Shown here piece after piece: positions 1 to 33,042 of a stretch of 64,000 nt of DNA. The first letter of the stretch is position 1; each line of letters starts with the position of its first letter. The notes beneath the pieces were generated by a model. It did no database searches, was not told where the DNA came from, and saw nothing but the letters and a program-made list of their open reading frames with translations. The DNA comes from Pagrus major. Lineage: Eukaryota > Chordata > Actinopteri > Spariformes > Sparidae. Both the position numbers and the translations under genes were made by a program. The DNA lies in the NCBI RefSeq assembly GCF_040436345.1, contig NC_133227.1, forward strand, positions 22,504,671 through 22,568,670. Reading direction: 5' to 3'.

Positions 1-260
1 GAAAAGTTTCACATTATAACTTGATTATTTATTGTTATAACATAAAACGTCTCTCATCATAACAAGATATTTTCACCTATTATGTAGCATTTTATATTAT
101 AACAAAACATTTTTTTCATCAGTTTCACATTATAACAACATAAATAGTACATTGTTGTAACAAGAAAAGTTTCTTGTGAAAATGTGATAAGTGTGTATAA
201 TGCAACGTGACAATATCCTGTTATAGCAATAAACTTTGCACGTTATGACATGATACTAAT
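1..260. repeat. AT-rich repeat with recurrent ATTATAACA motifs
   Basis: The first 250 bases repeat variants of CACATTATAACA, TTGTTATAACA and CATAACAAGA about every 30-50 bases. The motif is related to the inverted repeat arms at 35219-35237 and 35813-35831. I read it as a degenerate copy of a fish interspersed repeat. No coding potential is visible. Confidence 0.45.
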
Positions 261-626
261 CTGTTTTTCTTTTTCCGGCATGGCAGCAATACACTGCTGT
301 ACAGAGTCACTTGGACATTTTATGGAAAAGACACATTGCTGTTGATTATTTTAATGTAATTTTTCAATGCTGAGAGCAACACAGACAGTATTGCATTCAA
401 CTCCATTGTATCAGAGGGGAGGCAGAAATGTCAGAGACAGAAATCTCAAATCCTGGACTAACAAAACCAAAAGTATCCTCATGTAGAAATGCTGAGACAT
501 CAGTGAGAAAACAAAACCAGATGTGATGAAGCATGGTTGAACGACGATTAATATGAAATTAAAGTCTATCTTCCTAAAAGATGCATCTGTGGCACCTGTC
601 ACTACACTGATACTCTGACAGAAAGT

Positions 627-772
627 TTAATTTAGCACTTCCATGAAACAGCCGTTCACTTCCCTCACAAAACCATTGTCTACAAAAAGTTCCACTTTTT
701 CTGTTGCTGGTTCCTGGTTTTTGTGTTGTGGCTGGTTGTCGTCTCCAGCCCCGGGCAGCAGCCAGCTTTTCT
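627..772 (-). CDS. Candidate terminal coding exon of an unrecognised small protein
   Basis: On the minus strand an acceptor-like GGCTGTTTGCAG precedes an open frame of 47 codons ending in TAA at 627. The phase (two bases completing a split codon) fits the phase-1 donor of the exon at 1419-1475. Joined, the product would have 64 residues and end in ...FMEVLN. The frame has no recognisable domain, and upstream of the acceptor it runs through a (CA)n tract that yields a CVCVCV artefact. The link is inferred from phase and splice signals only. It may be chance, and the true next exon may lie left of base 1. Confidence 0.2.
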
Positions 773-819
773 CTGCAAACAGCCTCAGGTGCATCCTGGT
801 ATAGCAACCAACTGCCACT

Positions 820-824
820 ACACA

Positions 825-858
<34 letters not shown>
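820..858. repeat. (CA)n microsatellite
   Basis: About 19 CA units with one interruption (CATACA). Reading frames through it give THTHTH or CVCVCV and are not genes. Confidence 0.95.
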
Positions 859-1418
859 TGGCTCCCTATATGAAACAGGAGCAGATGAAAATGCTGCTTG
901 TTTCACTTTTATTTTTACCACTGTCAGGCATCATGTGGGGAACAATTTGTCGCTTAATCTCTTCTGTATGTTGAAGTTTGATAAAGCTTTTTTACTTAAA
1001 TACAGTAAAAAAATGTTTTTCCTAAAATCTGATGTAAATAACTTCAGCAAAGTTCACTGAGCAGTAACCAAAGTATCAGTAAAATTAGACATCGAAAGTG
1101 TTTTGAAGATATTTTTGCCTCCTTAAATTCAATATCCTGTTAAGATAATACAGACAATAGTATATAATTGTCAGGTTTTTTCCTGAGATGATTTACACAT
1201 TAAAACACAAGCAAACTTCCTGTGATATACTCAATAAAAGAAGAAAAACAACGAACGAACTTATTGACAATCTTCAGGTGTACAGACAATAAACAAACTT
1301 TCCATGGAAGTCCAACAGTGACAGAATAAACAGAGCACACTTTCCCTAGTCACGTCAGTATGTTGACATGATTCACCTGTGTTTATGTACACCATGAGCA
1401 GCGTGAAAATATCCTTAC

Positions 1419-1475
1419 CTGCCTGGTCAGCCTGAGCCTCCGACTGCTCCACCGTGTCTGCGCTCATCTTAATAT
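1419..1475 (-). CDS. Likely first coding exon of an unrecognised minus-strand gene
   Basis: On the minus strand an acceptor TTATCATTACAG is followed by eight bases, then an ATG at 1467 and 16 codons (MSADTVEQSEAQADQA), ending at a consensus donor CAG|GTAAGG at 1419/1418 in phase 1. The short, acidic, Ser/Glu/Gln-rich N-terminus in a good splice frame looks like a genuine initiator exon. A donor-like GAG|GTGAGT at 1777/1776 would supply a 5' non-coding exon across a 301-base intron. The gene is transcribed away from trim37. I do not recognise the protein. The remaining exons are either at 627-772 (weak candidate) or beyond the left edge. Reading on through the donor gives a 68-codon frame that I consider intronic. 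Confidence 0.5.
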
Positions 1476-1776
1476 CTGTAATGATAAATATAGCTGATTT
1501 TCCTACAGGATTGTAACTTTAACCAGGACAATGAAGCACTCAGGCCACCCAGGAAAATGATCTTGAGTTTATTCTAATGCGCCCTCCCCTCCACAGCACC
1601 GCACAAACTGTACACTCACCTGTGTGAGAACTAGTTGTAATATTCATAGGGACGACAGACATAAAGCCTTATCGCAGTCATCTCCATGTGAAGTCACCAC
1701 ACCTCATATGAACTCTTATTAAATAGTGAAGATGTTAAAAACTCATTGATTATCCAGTAAAGGAGGAGTGACTCAC

Positions 1777-1930
1777 CTCAGACAGACTTACAGGTTGTGT
1801 TGCTCCAGCTGCCGTCCGTGCTATTCAAAATGAAGCTACAAGTATTGGGATAAAAAGTTTTGGAAATCCACGGCAGCTCATCAGCATTTTCCTAAGTGGA
1901 GAAACGTTCACCTCTGCAGTACACCCTGCG
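1777..1930 (-). other. Possible 5' non-coding exon of the minus-strand gene
   Basis: A consensus donor CTGAG|GTGAGTCAC lies on the minus strand at 1777/1776 and pairs with the acceptor at 1476-1477. The transcription start is unknown, so the right boundary is a guess. A second donor-like site, CACAG|GTGAGTG, ends at 1620 and could define an alternative leader. Confidence 0.3.
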
Positions 1931-2026
1931 CTGCCTTATGGGCTAATTTGCATATGCCTCAGTGTGTCCTATCCAGCTTCAGACTGTTTGCATAAAACAA
2001 CAATGGGGTTACTGCAAATTACTGCA

Positions 2027-2067
2027 TGCGTGTGAGTGCGTGCGTGTGTGTGTGTGTGTGTGAGTGC

Positions 2068-2099
<32 letters not shown>

Positions 2100-2100
2100 A
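2027..2100. repeat. (TG)n microsatellite with TGAGTGCG interruptions
   Basis: Two TG arrays are separated by a repeated GTGAGTGCGTGCG module, a small nested tandem duplication. Confidence 0.9.
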
Positions 2101-2879
2101 TCCATACAGAGAGACTGAAAGGAGACATCCTCAGATTGCTTTGGATAACAAGATGATGTTTTTGTTCTTGCCACCTGAGATAACTCAGCGTGTGTGACTG
2201 ATGGGAGCAACAGCATCTCGTCTGATTTTAAGTCAGAATCATTCAAATGTAGTCAAAGTAGAAGTCAAGAAAGGTTTGTACTATTTCATACTTTCTGAGT
2301 AAATAAGCCTAAATCTCTCTCATAAATCTACATTTTGACTTTCTAGCTTGAATTCTTTGAACTACAATCTCATAATTCAGACTTGGGCATTTCTTATTTT
2401 TGCCATTTGTTTATTGACCATACAGCATTATTATAGGTTCATAAAGACGATTGTCCGTAAAAATACTGAATTATTTTGCTGTCAGGCTTAAACACGTTGA
2501 CAAATTGACCACAGCAAACACAATAAAATTTTAAAATCAATAATAATATCTCAAATCACAATCTGAAATCTGATATCATTTAAGAGTCTGCATATATAGG
2601 GGTTGGTGATCCTCTGGTATGTCTCAGTTAGACTTCTTTGGATGGTCAGTTTGTTTGAGTTCCTTGTCTGATGACCTGTGAGCTCGCCCGTGAGGGCAGG
2701 TAGCCAGTTGGCTATCAGCCGGTTTCATCTGTTATTTTCTTTTCTTGGCCTGAATGAGCTTCCATAAAGCAGTGACTGTTTACAGCACCTCAAAAGTCTC
2801 CAATAATTTGTCAGCTTTATGCATTTCCTCACTTAAAGCAATAGACAAACATACTGTATGTCCTAAATGTTGAAGATTG

Positions 2880-3180
2880 TTATGAGACATTTTACTTCTT
2901 ATTATAACATATATCTTACTTTTTACTCTACTACATTTATTTAACAGTTGTAGTTACTTGCTACCTATTATACAGCAGCCCTCACTGGGTCAGATGTTTG
3001 GTACACAGACACAAAAGTTGAAATACTGCAATGTAGAATACCCTGTTACAAGAAGTCTTGCATTCAGAAATTAAATAAAAGCGCAGAAGTATTATCAGCT
3101 AACTTTACATAAAGTATAAAAGATAATAGCACTCGTTATGCAGAATGATCCCGCTGTAGGGCAGCTTAAGAAAATCTGAG
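2880..3180. repeat. Diverged fish interspersed repeat
   Basis: It contains TTACTTTTTACTCTACTACA, then AGTTACTTGCTACC, and later ATAAAGTATAAAAGATAATAGCACTCGTTATGCAGAATG. These phrases are typical of a common fish repeat family. A second partial copy is at 33525-33615. Boundaries are approximate. Confidence 0.45.
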
Positions 3181-3624
3181 AAAATCAGGATCTTCTGCTC
3201 ATTTTATCATTCACATTGAGCATTGAGCCTGTTTTTAAAGTAGTTTAAAGCAAACTATCAAATTCTATGTACTATTCTCCATATTGACATACTGTCGTCA
3301 AGGCAATATAGAGGGTGTGACTGGCAAACTAACCTATTCTTCTGTAGGCCTATAACTTTTTTTTAATCTTATTATCATGATTGTTTCTCATATTCTTGTA
3401 TTTTACTATTTTTTCTTTTACTTATCTGATTTTATTGATCTTAAAGGCATCAATCACTGTATTTTCTTGCGTATTTTTGTGTAAAGTGTGTCAGAAATGC
3501 AGCAAAGCACAATAATAAATCTTGATCCATCGACTACATTCATATTTATTCCATTATTTAATCATTATGTCCCTGGAAGACTGCAGCAACAGCAGCTTTA
3601 GCTGTGTGTCTCCTCTGTGATTCT

Positions 3625-3707
3625 GTAGCCAGTCCGGTAGGTGGCGGTAATGACCCTTAAACTGTCTGACACACGCGAAACAATAAAATCAAGCGAAGAA
3701 GAAAAAG
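3625..3707 (+). repeat. Short fish repeat with GGTAGGTGGCGGTAATG core and GAAGAAGAA tail
   Basis: The block runs from GTAGCCAGTCCGGTAGGTGG through AATAAAATCAAGCGAAGAAG and ends in an A/G-rich tail. From memory this core plus GAAGAAG tail is dispersed widely in fish genomes. It abuts the trim37 promoter region, so it may contribute to the promoter. Confidence 0.5.
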
Positions 3708-3960
3708 GAGCCATTTGATTGGTTATTGCTAGGGGACGGACAGCCTCAGAACAAGCGCTACTGCTACATCTTCAATTTGGGGCAAAAAAGCGGCCGTTTT
3801 CATGCCTTTTGGGAATTAATGTAACTTCTGTCTGTACACACCTGTAGCTGGACGTATTTTGGCATTTAATGGCAGTCAGACCAGCGGAGACGAGGCCTGC
3901 TGCGCGCTAGAATAGATGATGTAGTTTAACATTTTTTCCAGCCGTTTGTTTATCAGGTGT
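3708..3960 (+). promoter_or_regulatory. Probable trim37 promoter region
   Basis: This is sequence just upstream of the non-coding exon. It has an inverted CCAAT box (ATTGG, 3718-3722), no TATA box, and locally higher CpG (GCGGCCG, GCGCTA, CTGCGCGCTAG). It is inferred from position and composition; no start site can be read from sequence. Confidence 0.4.
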
Positions 3961-3986
3961 GACAGACGAAGCCGAGTCTCTGGGAG
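3880..3986 (+). other. trim37: trim37 exon 1 (5' UTR, non-coding)
   Basis: A strong donor GGGAG|GTAAGC at 3986/3987 ends the first exon. The left boundary is approximate. Intron 1 (3987-5038) separates it from the exon carrying the ATG and contains a MITE at 4437-4632. Confidence 0.55.
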
Positions 3987-4436
3987 GTAAGCGAGCCACC
4001 CTGCTAATACCAGCAAGCTAGCTAGCTTCACGGTTCTGAATGAATATTATCTGTTTCCCGGGTGAGACCGCTAATGTGTGCTAATAGGCGTAGTCTCACC
4101 ACTAAAGTTAGCTCTTGTCTGGCTGCCACCGGACAGGTTAGCTGTCAGTGTGTCTGCTGATGCTGGGCCTGTCATGGTGGTTGGTAGTGTGGCACTGACT
4201 ACAAGCTAACCGTGATGGTAACACCTTTTGAGGAGGAACTCTGTATTTTGTAGCTTCTGTGTAGCTTTATCTATGCTTTACTTGAAGGGTAAGCCAAAAA
4301 TATTAATGCCTTTTGACAACAGATGATGCATAACGTTACTTCCCATGACTGTCTATCTAAGCATGCTACATTATTGTGTTGGGGTTGATAATAACTTCAT
4401 TTGTACAGTACTTTTAGTTAGAGTTATCAATTTACT

Positions 4437-4632
4437 TGAAGGTCCACTATGTAGCTAAGAGAAAAATCTTCTAAGTAGCCACCTTTCAAGCTTCAAACAG
4501 CTTCGAGGGACGGCTTGTTCATATGGAAATATATCAAATGACTATTCCTAAGTTTGTATTACCTCATTAACATTGAAAATATTAACCTTGTGAGTTTGAA
4601 TTTCTTTTCTAAGCTACATAGTGCACCTTTAA
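4437..4632. mobile_element. MITE, TTAA-end family, short copy
   Basis: Terminal inverted repeats: AAGGTCCACTATGTAGCTAAG on the left, matched by CTAAGCTACATAGTGCACCTT on the right. The internal sequence is shared with 47698-48028 and 60986-61323 (CTAGCTTCAAACAG-type and GAGTTTG phrases). It is a non-autonomous internally deleted copy in trim37 intron 1. Confidence 0.75.
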
Positions 4633-5092
4633 CATATATTGCCAAAATAATGAGACCATCAGAAAACCTAAAAGTGGAACACAGAATAAAAAAATATGGA
4701 GCACACATGAAAATAAAAGCAAAAAAGGGCAGTTTTTCAGAAGTGGCATAAAAGATGCCACAATTTTGCTTGTGAACAAACTGTTGAAGTCATGGTAATG
4801 TGACACTTTTTTGGAGTATGTACAAAACAAAGATGTTTTCTTACTTCTGGAGAACAAAATTGGTTTTGTCACACATTTTTCCTTTATCAAAAAATTGCAG
4901 CTTCCTGAGATTTGGATAATATTTCGATTAATTGTGCAGCCATAACAGAAATGCTGCAGAGGGAGGATTGATTTGAAACATCTGCATTATTAAAGCACAA
5001 CTTCAGGCAGATACTTTAACATTCCTTTTTCTTCTCAGACTCCTGGCTACGACTTGATTTGTTCCTGACGTCTAGCACTCAAACTGGCTGAC

Positions 5093-27095
<22,003 letters not shown>

Positions 27096-27355
27096 TTCCC
27101 TCCGAGTCTGACAAAACCCGGAAAACCCTTTGCTTTAATCCTCAACGGCCACACAGCAATGCAATAACGGCCGGAGACGACGCACACGCTAGTTACACAG
27201 ATCTGTAGATTAGAAACTGCCTGTTATGCATGAAATGAAGACGATGCAACAGCTCACCTGCTTGTCCAGAAACGGAAACATTTCTCTTGGTGTCCTTACA
27301 GAAATAAGGATAATGACAGCCAGTTGGTCAGGTGGTCGTGGGTGGAGTTCAGGAA

Positions 27356-27361
27356 AATAAA
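27356..27361 (+). promoter_or_regulatory. Candidate polyadenylation signal for trim37
   Basis: AATAAA lies 261 bases past the stop codon. A second candidate, tandem AATAAATAAA, is at about 30526-30535 and would imply a 3.4-kb 3' UTR. Which one is used cannot be told from sequence. Confidence 0.3.
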
Positions 27362-28047
27362 ACCTTATGAGATGACCACATGATATAAATATAAACTGCC
27401 CCTTTAAAAGAATCAACATTTTAATATTTTCCTATCTTTGACCTGTTTTAAAACTGGACTTTCACCACCAACGTCCTCAGCAGGTTCTAGTCTTTACCCA
27501 GTTGGTTGTCATTTAACAGGGATTTACATACTTCCAGTTCTTTCATGGTCAGTTCAGTCAATGCACCTGGGGAAAACATGACGACCTCAGCAATGTTTAG
27601 GGCATAAAAACCTGTTGGAGGCATTACATTTCCTCTGGACTGCAGGGCATTTAGTCACTTTAATTAACTTTAAGTACAAAATGTGTTACCCTCTCAGTGT
27701 ATAGACGCTTTTGTAAATCTGCCAAGTCTACAGCGTGTTTGCCAGAGTCTGAGGATAAACTGTACATAATCTGTAGCCTGTCAATAAGAGCTGAGTGTTT
27801 TATAATGGCTTGCTGTTGGTGTTTAATTCAGCCTGTCTGGGCTTTAGTCTCCACACCTACTCGACTTCCTTCACCCTGCAACTCCCAGCGTTGGTGCTAA
27901 AAAGACTTAATTCACTCCTCAAATGTTCAGTTTTAGTGACACTGCAGCTTGTTGCATAAAAGCAGTGCTTTTCTTCCTCGAGGTGAACATGTAGTGCTCA
28001 ATTAACTTTTCTGGTAACTTTATGTAAATGTCTTCGCTCTTAATGCC

Positions 28048-28068
28048 AGCAGCAGCAGCAGCAGCAGC
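28048..28068 (+). repeat. (CAG)n tract
   Basis: About six GCA/CAG units, between trim37 and the intergenic repeats. Confidence 0.85.
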
Positions 28069-28284
28069 CACCACAGTGTCTGTCTTTATGTGACATTTGA
28101 AAAGGCTAAATGATCACTGACTCACATGGATTATAAAACTGCTGCTGCACTGATGTCTGTGGGCTGAAACTTTGAGGCATGCTGCAGACCTGACTTCCCC
28201 TCACAATGTCCGAGATGGTGACATGCTTTGACACATGCTCGGATGTCACCGACTGCAGTTTTGCTTTCTGGTGGAGAGTAAAGC

Positions 28285-28345
28285 TCCGACCTACAGCTGG
28301 TCTGCTTAGCTTAGCCTAGCATAAAGACTGGAAACAGGGGGGAAC
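28285..28345. repeat. GCTTAGCATAAAG-type MITE, fragment
   Basis: TTAGCTTAGCCTAGCATAAA then GACTGGAAACAGGGGGGAAC is the left arm seen in the family members at 38785 and 42868. Confidence 0.55.
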
Positions 28346-28439
28346 AGCTAGCAAAGTTAACAAAATGTTCCTCTGCTGACTTGTGCTGCTCTCGATGGGT
28401 GGAAACTCTGAGCTGTATTAGTGACGTCACGCCAGCTGT

Positions 28440-28740
28440 TTCCCATCAGCTGTCAACACAAAATACCTGAAATAGACCCTATTTTCCACAGCAGACGTTT
28501 TGACTTATCATAGCAGGAAAGGCACAGGTGTTATTAATAGCATTAGCGATGGCTCTGTTCTGTTCAAGTGTCCCAGTAAGCCACGACTGAGCCATCACCA
28601 AACCGAAGCAGCTAAATGGAATGCAGCCTTAATACATACTATCAATCACACCTGTGCTTTTTCTGCAGTGGCAACTCAAAATATCTGCCGTGTAACGAAA
28701 TAGATACCTGAAACAAGTGTTTTTTCACACAAATTACAAA
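28440..28740. repeat. Diverged fish interspersed repeat
   Basis: GACTTATCATAGCAGGAAAG, GGTGTTATTAATAGCATTAG and ACACCTGTGCTTTTTCTGCA resemble a repeat common in fish introns. Boundaries are approximate. Confidence 0.4.
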
Positions 28741-28812
28741 AAAAAATCTCAGTTCTCTATAGTCCCATGTATTTGTGCTGCTAGTTTTGTTTCATTTATG
28801 CACACCAGTAAA

Positions 28813-29160
28813 ATAGACCATATTTACAAGGCAGCCATTTTCCTGTGAGGTCACGCTCAAGCTTAATTGCTTGGATAGTCGGGAACGTGACAAATTTTCA
28901 CCACTGCTTCCTGATCGATCAGTAACTGAAAAGATGATGGATAGTGAAAATCTGGAGGGGCATGGGGCCGTATTTCAAGGTTTAACTACGTATTTGTTAA
29001 CTCATTAGCTAACGTTAGCATTCAGCTGCTATCCATCATCTCTTTAGTTGGTGATCTGTCAGGAAGTGGTGAAATGACAATTTGTCAGATTCTTTCTTTA
29101 CAGGACTTGCAACCTGCAACACAGTCAGAGGAAGATGGCCGCCGTGTAAATATTGTCTAT
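28813..29160. mobile_element. Non-autonomous element with about 28-bp terminal inverted repeats
   Basis: The left end ATAGACCATATTTACAAGGC (continuing AGCCATTTT) pairs with the right end GATGGCCGCCGTGTAAATAT (continuing TGTCTAT) as an imperfect inverted repeat. The interior of about 290 bases has no ORF. Confidence 0.65.
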
Positions 29161-29170
29161 AGAGGATTGT

Positions 29171-29330
29171 TTTCATAGTTGATTTACCAATTTTCTAAAT
29201 GAATCGTTCGGTGTTCAAAATGTCAGCAAAGAATGAAAACTGTCCTTCAAAATTTTCCGGAAACCCCAGCTGACATTTTCAAATGTCTTGTTTGTGTTGT
29301 TTTTTGTCCAACCAGCTGTTTAAAATTCAT
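29171..29330 (-). repeat. AACGATTAATCG-type fish repeat, fragment
   Basis: TTCATAGTTGATTTACCAAT, AAAATGTCAGCAAAGAATGA, CTGACATTTTCAAATGTCTT and GTTTTTTGTCCAACCAGCTG are the family's phrases in order. Confidence 0.45.
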
Positions 29331-30989
29331 AGGTACTTATCATAGGAAGGCAAGAAAACAAGAAAGTATTAACATTTGAAGAAAATGTTGGATAATTTCT
29401 GTTGACCGAATAATCATTGCACCTCGAGGGTAATTGAATTATTTTTGTGGAGCTCTGAAAAATTACATTTGAAAAATTGAACAGCAACCCATCTTTCAAG
29501 AAACGGTTTATCTGTTACTACACGTTTTGGCACTTTCGTCATCAGAAACTATTTGCAGAAACATATTTCTGATGAATTTTTCAAATATGCTTTCCTACGC
29601 TGTGAGCTTTGATTGCATCGGCAAGCACACAGACGTTTCTCCAAACCCAGACAAACAAAACAATAACTATCTGCAGGGTTATAAAGAGGAAAGAGAGAGA
29701 TTTTGTTTTCTGTAATTTGGTTGAATGGACTCGTCAGGTTGAAATTGTGCTGCATTGAGGGATCTCTTTAGTTTTAATGTAACTTGACAGCAACGGTTTA
29801 AAAAAATCTATGTAATTATGTAACATGTGCTCTGTGCTGCTCTGTTGGCTCGCTGCTTCACTGGCTTTTCTTCATGGATATATTATTATTCACCTCACTA
29901 CTCTTAACAAACATGGCAAACTCGTGTCAAAGGCTGCTGAAAATGGTGCCCATAATTGGGAGAAACATCACGTTTCCCTGCTGTGTTAAAAGCCGGTGAG
30001 GTTGAGAACAGAAGTACAACACGTTTGGAAGTTTAACAGACTTTTCTGCACTTTGACTCTGAAGCGGACCTTTTCCTCTTCATCGAGCCACGACTTAGAT
30101 TGAAGGCCACTTAATCTTCGGATCGACTTCTTGAGTCGTTAGTTTACATTGTAAATATTTTGGCGCATATACAGTCGTGTCGCTTGCTGTACATGTGCCT
30201 GGAAGTGCATGGCTTTACTGGCAGGATTAGAGGAGAAGGGACGTCTTGTTTGCACCAAGTCGGACTGAAATCATCCACTATAGTGAAGTTATTTTTGAAA
30301 TGTAGTCTCCTCTACAGCTGCGGTCCACTTTAACAAGCGAGTTTTCACTTTTCTTTTGTTACAGCTGCTTCACATGTTCATGTACATGATCGAGGTGCAG
30401 CCAGACTCACACCATTTATTAACCTTTTCTCTTATTTGTGCTTGTTGTGTCAAAAGCTGCTTTTATTTTGAATGTTCCCAGAATGCACTGCGCATTATTT
30501 GATGTGTACATTTCATTAATATGTAATAAATAAAATGTTTTAAGATCCTGGAAACATTCTCGTATCTTTCTCTTCTGTCTCCCATTACTTTGCATTTGGA
30601 TCACAGATGATGCAGCATCACAGCGAGGTTATAACATTTGTACCTTTTTTAAAGATTAAAAGATAATTCTAGTTCATGTCAGGTAGTTTCTATTATACTC
30701 TCAGTAATGGATATTGACAAAGGTCATTTTGGGAATTAATTCATCCTGGAGATTTGGTTCAAACCTGATCATCTGACAGCTTCCTGCCCCATTAGATCAT
30801 TTTTTTTAATGTTGCTGCATGTTCGGACCAGATCCCAGAATTTTAAAGTTGTGTCCTCATGAATCGACATCGAGCTGAAACAAGTGACGACTTATTTCAA
30901 TATAACTATAAAATGTCCTTTTAATCCTGTTATCCTTGTATGTTATCCCCCTGGACCAGATAATCAGTCAATTCGATTGTACATCCTGT

Positions 30990-31275
30990 CGTTTAAGTCC
31001 TGAAAAGATTTAAAGATTCTTGTAATTGCTTACATGGCTCAGCCCTGCTTACATTTCTGAATTACTGACCCTTTACACCACTGAACAGTCTCTTAGGTCG
31101 TCCAACCAGAACCAGAACTCTTGGTTATTCCACAAACTGATCTTAAAACCAAAGGCGACTGATCTTTTGTGGTCCTGGCACTCTGGACTCTGGAACGATC
31201 TCCCACCTCCAAACAGATCAGCTGGGGACTGTGGCTCTTCTCTTAAAGCAACAATATGTCATTTTCTAAAGAAAG
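30990..31275 (+). mobile_element. Degenerate LINE reverse-transcriptase C-terminal fragment
   Basis: An 85-codon frame includes SPAYISELLTLYTTEQSLRS, then LWNDLPPPNRSAG and SLKATICHFLKK. This is the conserved tail of fish non-LTR retrotransposon reverse transcriptases (APSYLxDLLxxYxPxRxLRSS ... LWNSLP ... FKxxLKTxLF pattern; L2/Rex-like). Only the last part of the protein is present, with frameshifts upstream. It is a dead copy. Confidence 0.65.
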
Positions 31276-31484
31276 AGAGTTGATTGTCGAGGTTTGGGTC
31301 GTTGGCCCGGGTCAGATGCCAATCATGCCCACTTAATGCAGCGATTGAAATTTGTCAAAGCTGTTAATTTTAGTTTGCTGTATCAACAGGCTCACCAAAG
31401 TAGCCCTCTTGAAGAATCCCAAGATTTTACCTTGGGTATGTAATCCTTCCAGCATGATGTTAGTCTAACTCGGGGAGCTTTACC

Positions 31485-31790
31485 ACCTTCCTCATTTGGT
31501 CCGGACTTTCGGACTTTTCAGTTTGATCCAAACCAAATTAACAGGTTTGAAACCTCACCTTGACCACAGTCCGTGCCAAACAGCCGAACCTGGTTCGTCT
31601 GAAAGGGGGGTGGTCTCGGTCCAGATCAAACCGAACTACGGTTTGTTACGTTTCTAGTGTGAAAACATTATTTTGGAAGGTTTAAACTTTCAGGAAAAAC
31701 AAAGGACTAAAACAAAATGAGCTGTGGGAGCACATGGGGAGAGCATTTAATTGACATTTGGTCCGACTTTCAAGTGTGAAAGTACCCTAA
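31485..31790. repeat. Diverged MITE-like repeat
   Basis: TGGTCCGGACTTTCGGACTT, TGGTCTCGGTCCAGATCAAA, GGTTTGTTACGTTTCTAGTG and TTTGGTCCGACTTTCAAGTG followed by TGAAAGTACCCTAA form an inverted arrangement familiar from fish MITEs. There is no ORF. Confidence 0.4.
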
Positions 31791-33042
31791 TGTCTCCTTT
31801 CAGGAGGAATTAACCCCGCAAATCCCCACAAAGGAGTTGTAGTTTTTTACTCCACGGTCCCTCTGGATGTCTGAGTTATTCACTCTGTCACTCTGTCTAG
31901 TTTTTGCAGTCTCAGTGGCATCACTGAGGGGGAAGACGCTGTGCTAATGTAGAACCAAACCCCAGTAAGTCTCCAGAGGCTTGATGTCACCCAGCATTTA
32001 CTATTCAGGAAGAAGCAAGATCGTCTGCGTCAGACTGTGAATAAGTCTGATAATAATTTAGGCTATTTGAGGAGGAAGCCTCATGTTCCCCCCCTTCTTT
32101 CTGGATTTCATCCTCAAAGCCCAAACTGCCGGGATGGAGAGAATAAAGCCAGATTACGAGTGGGGTGAACTGATGAGTCTTTTTATAGAAAGAATGTGGA
32201 GGACTGCTCACTTTTGAAAAGCTGTTTATGTAACAGCAGACAGCACTGTTCCACATGAAAGCCCTGTTACAGCATCGCATCGCTCCTCGCACTGTGTGGC
32301 TTCTGACATTTCACTCCGCTACATGAAAACAATTTGTTCAGGTTTCATATTATTCACTGCAAGCGGCTACGCTAAAAATGACTTGCTCTTGACCCTTCTA
32401 ATGTGTGATTTTGATAACCCCCGGAGGATTAATGGGTTTTAGCAGGCTAACCTTTGCTTCCTATTTCAGCTTCACACAGATGGCTCGCTCTTTTTTGTTT
32501 TTTTTAACGACTGTAAGAAAAGCAAAGATGGAGCGTCTTTGACGTCACCCGCAGCTGTCTGAAGGGATGTTTTGACTGTTGCTGTTTGTCAGTTACTGAA
32601 GCCAGAAAATCTCAATTCGCTGCGGCTCAGAAGGGTGCCCAGTCAAATCTGAGAAGTTGTGAGATGAGTCATGTGAGAGGAAACTGTGATAATTATTTAA
32701 ATAATTTCTCATAGGCTTTGCTTTTTGTGAAATGTATTACAATTTCACCTCTTTGGGTGTTGAACGGTTATTTAAATCACATTTTTGAGACATTTGGAGG
32801 GGAAAAGCATCTGAAAGCAGTGAGAAAACGCTCCATATAGACACTGTCAGAGGTTTAGAGACGTATGTGTATAACCTCATCATGTCTTTTAATGTACAGT
32901 CTTAATTCAAAAAGTAACTAGAATTGGGTGCCGACCTTGGCAGGAGGTACGATGGTACTACCGAGTACTGAGTCAAGTTAAACCAGCTTGTGTCCGTTTT
33001 TAGTACCTGGACACACATCTGGATCTATAAGTATCTATATGT

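Larger units (their letters stand above)
1931..3624. other. Intergenic spacer upstream of trim37
   Basis: No coding exon is visible. It contains a TG microsatellite (2027-2100) and a diverged repeat (about 2880-3180). The rest is AT-rich sequence without structure I can name. Confidence 0.5.

Noticed and set aside
574..1060. Open frames of 76-118 codons on both strands around the (CA)n tract
   Set aside because: They owe their length to the CA/TG repeat (CVCVCV, THTHTH). Only the distal part of one minus frame is kept as a weak exon candidate.
1261..1418. Read-through extension of MSADTVEQ to a 68-codon protein
   Set aside because: It crosses a consensus donor CAG|GTAAGG. The downstream residues look like translated intron.
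2019..2246. 75-codon minus-strand frame with an HTHTHT tail
   Set aside because: Product of the TG microsatellite, without splice or homology support.
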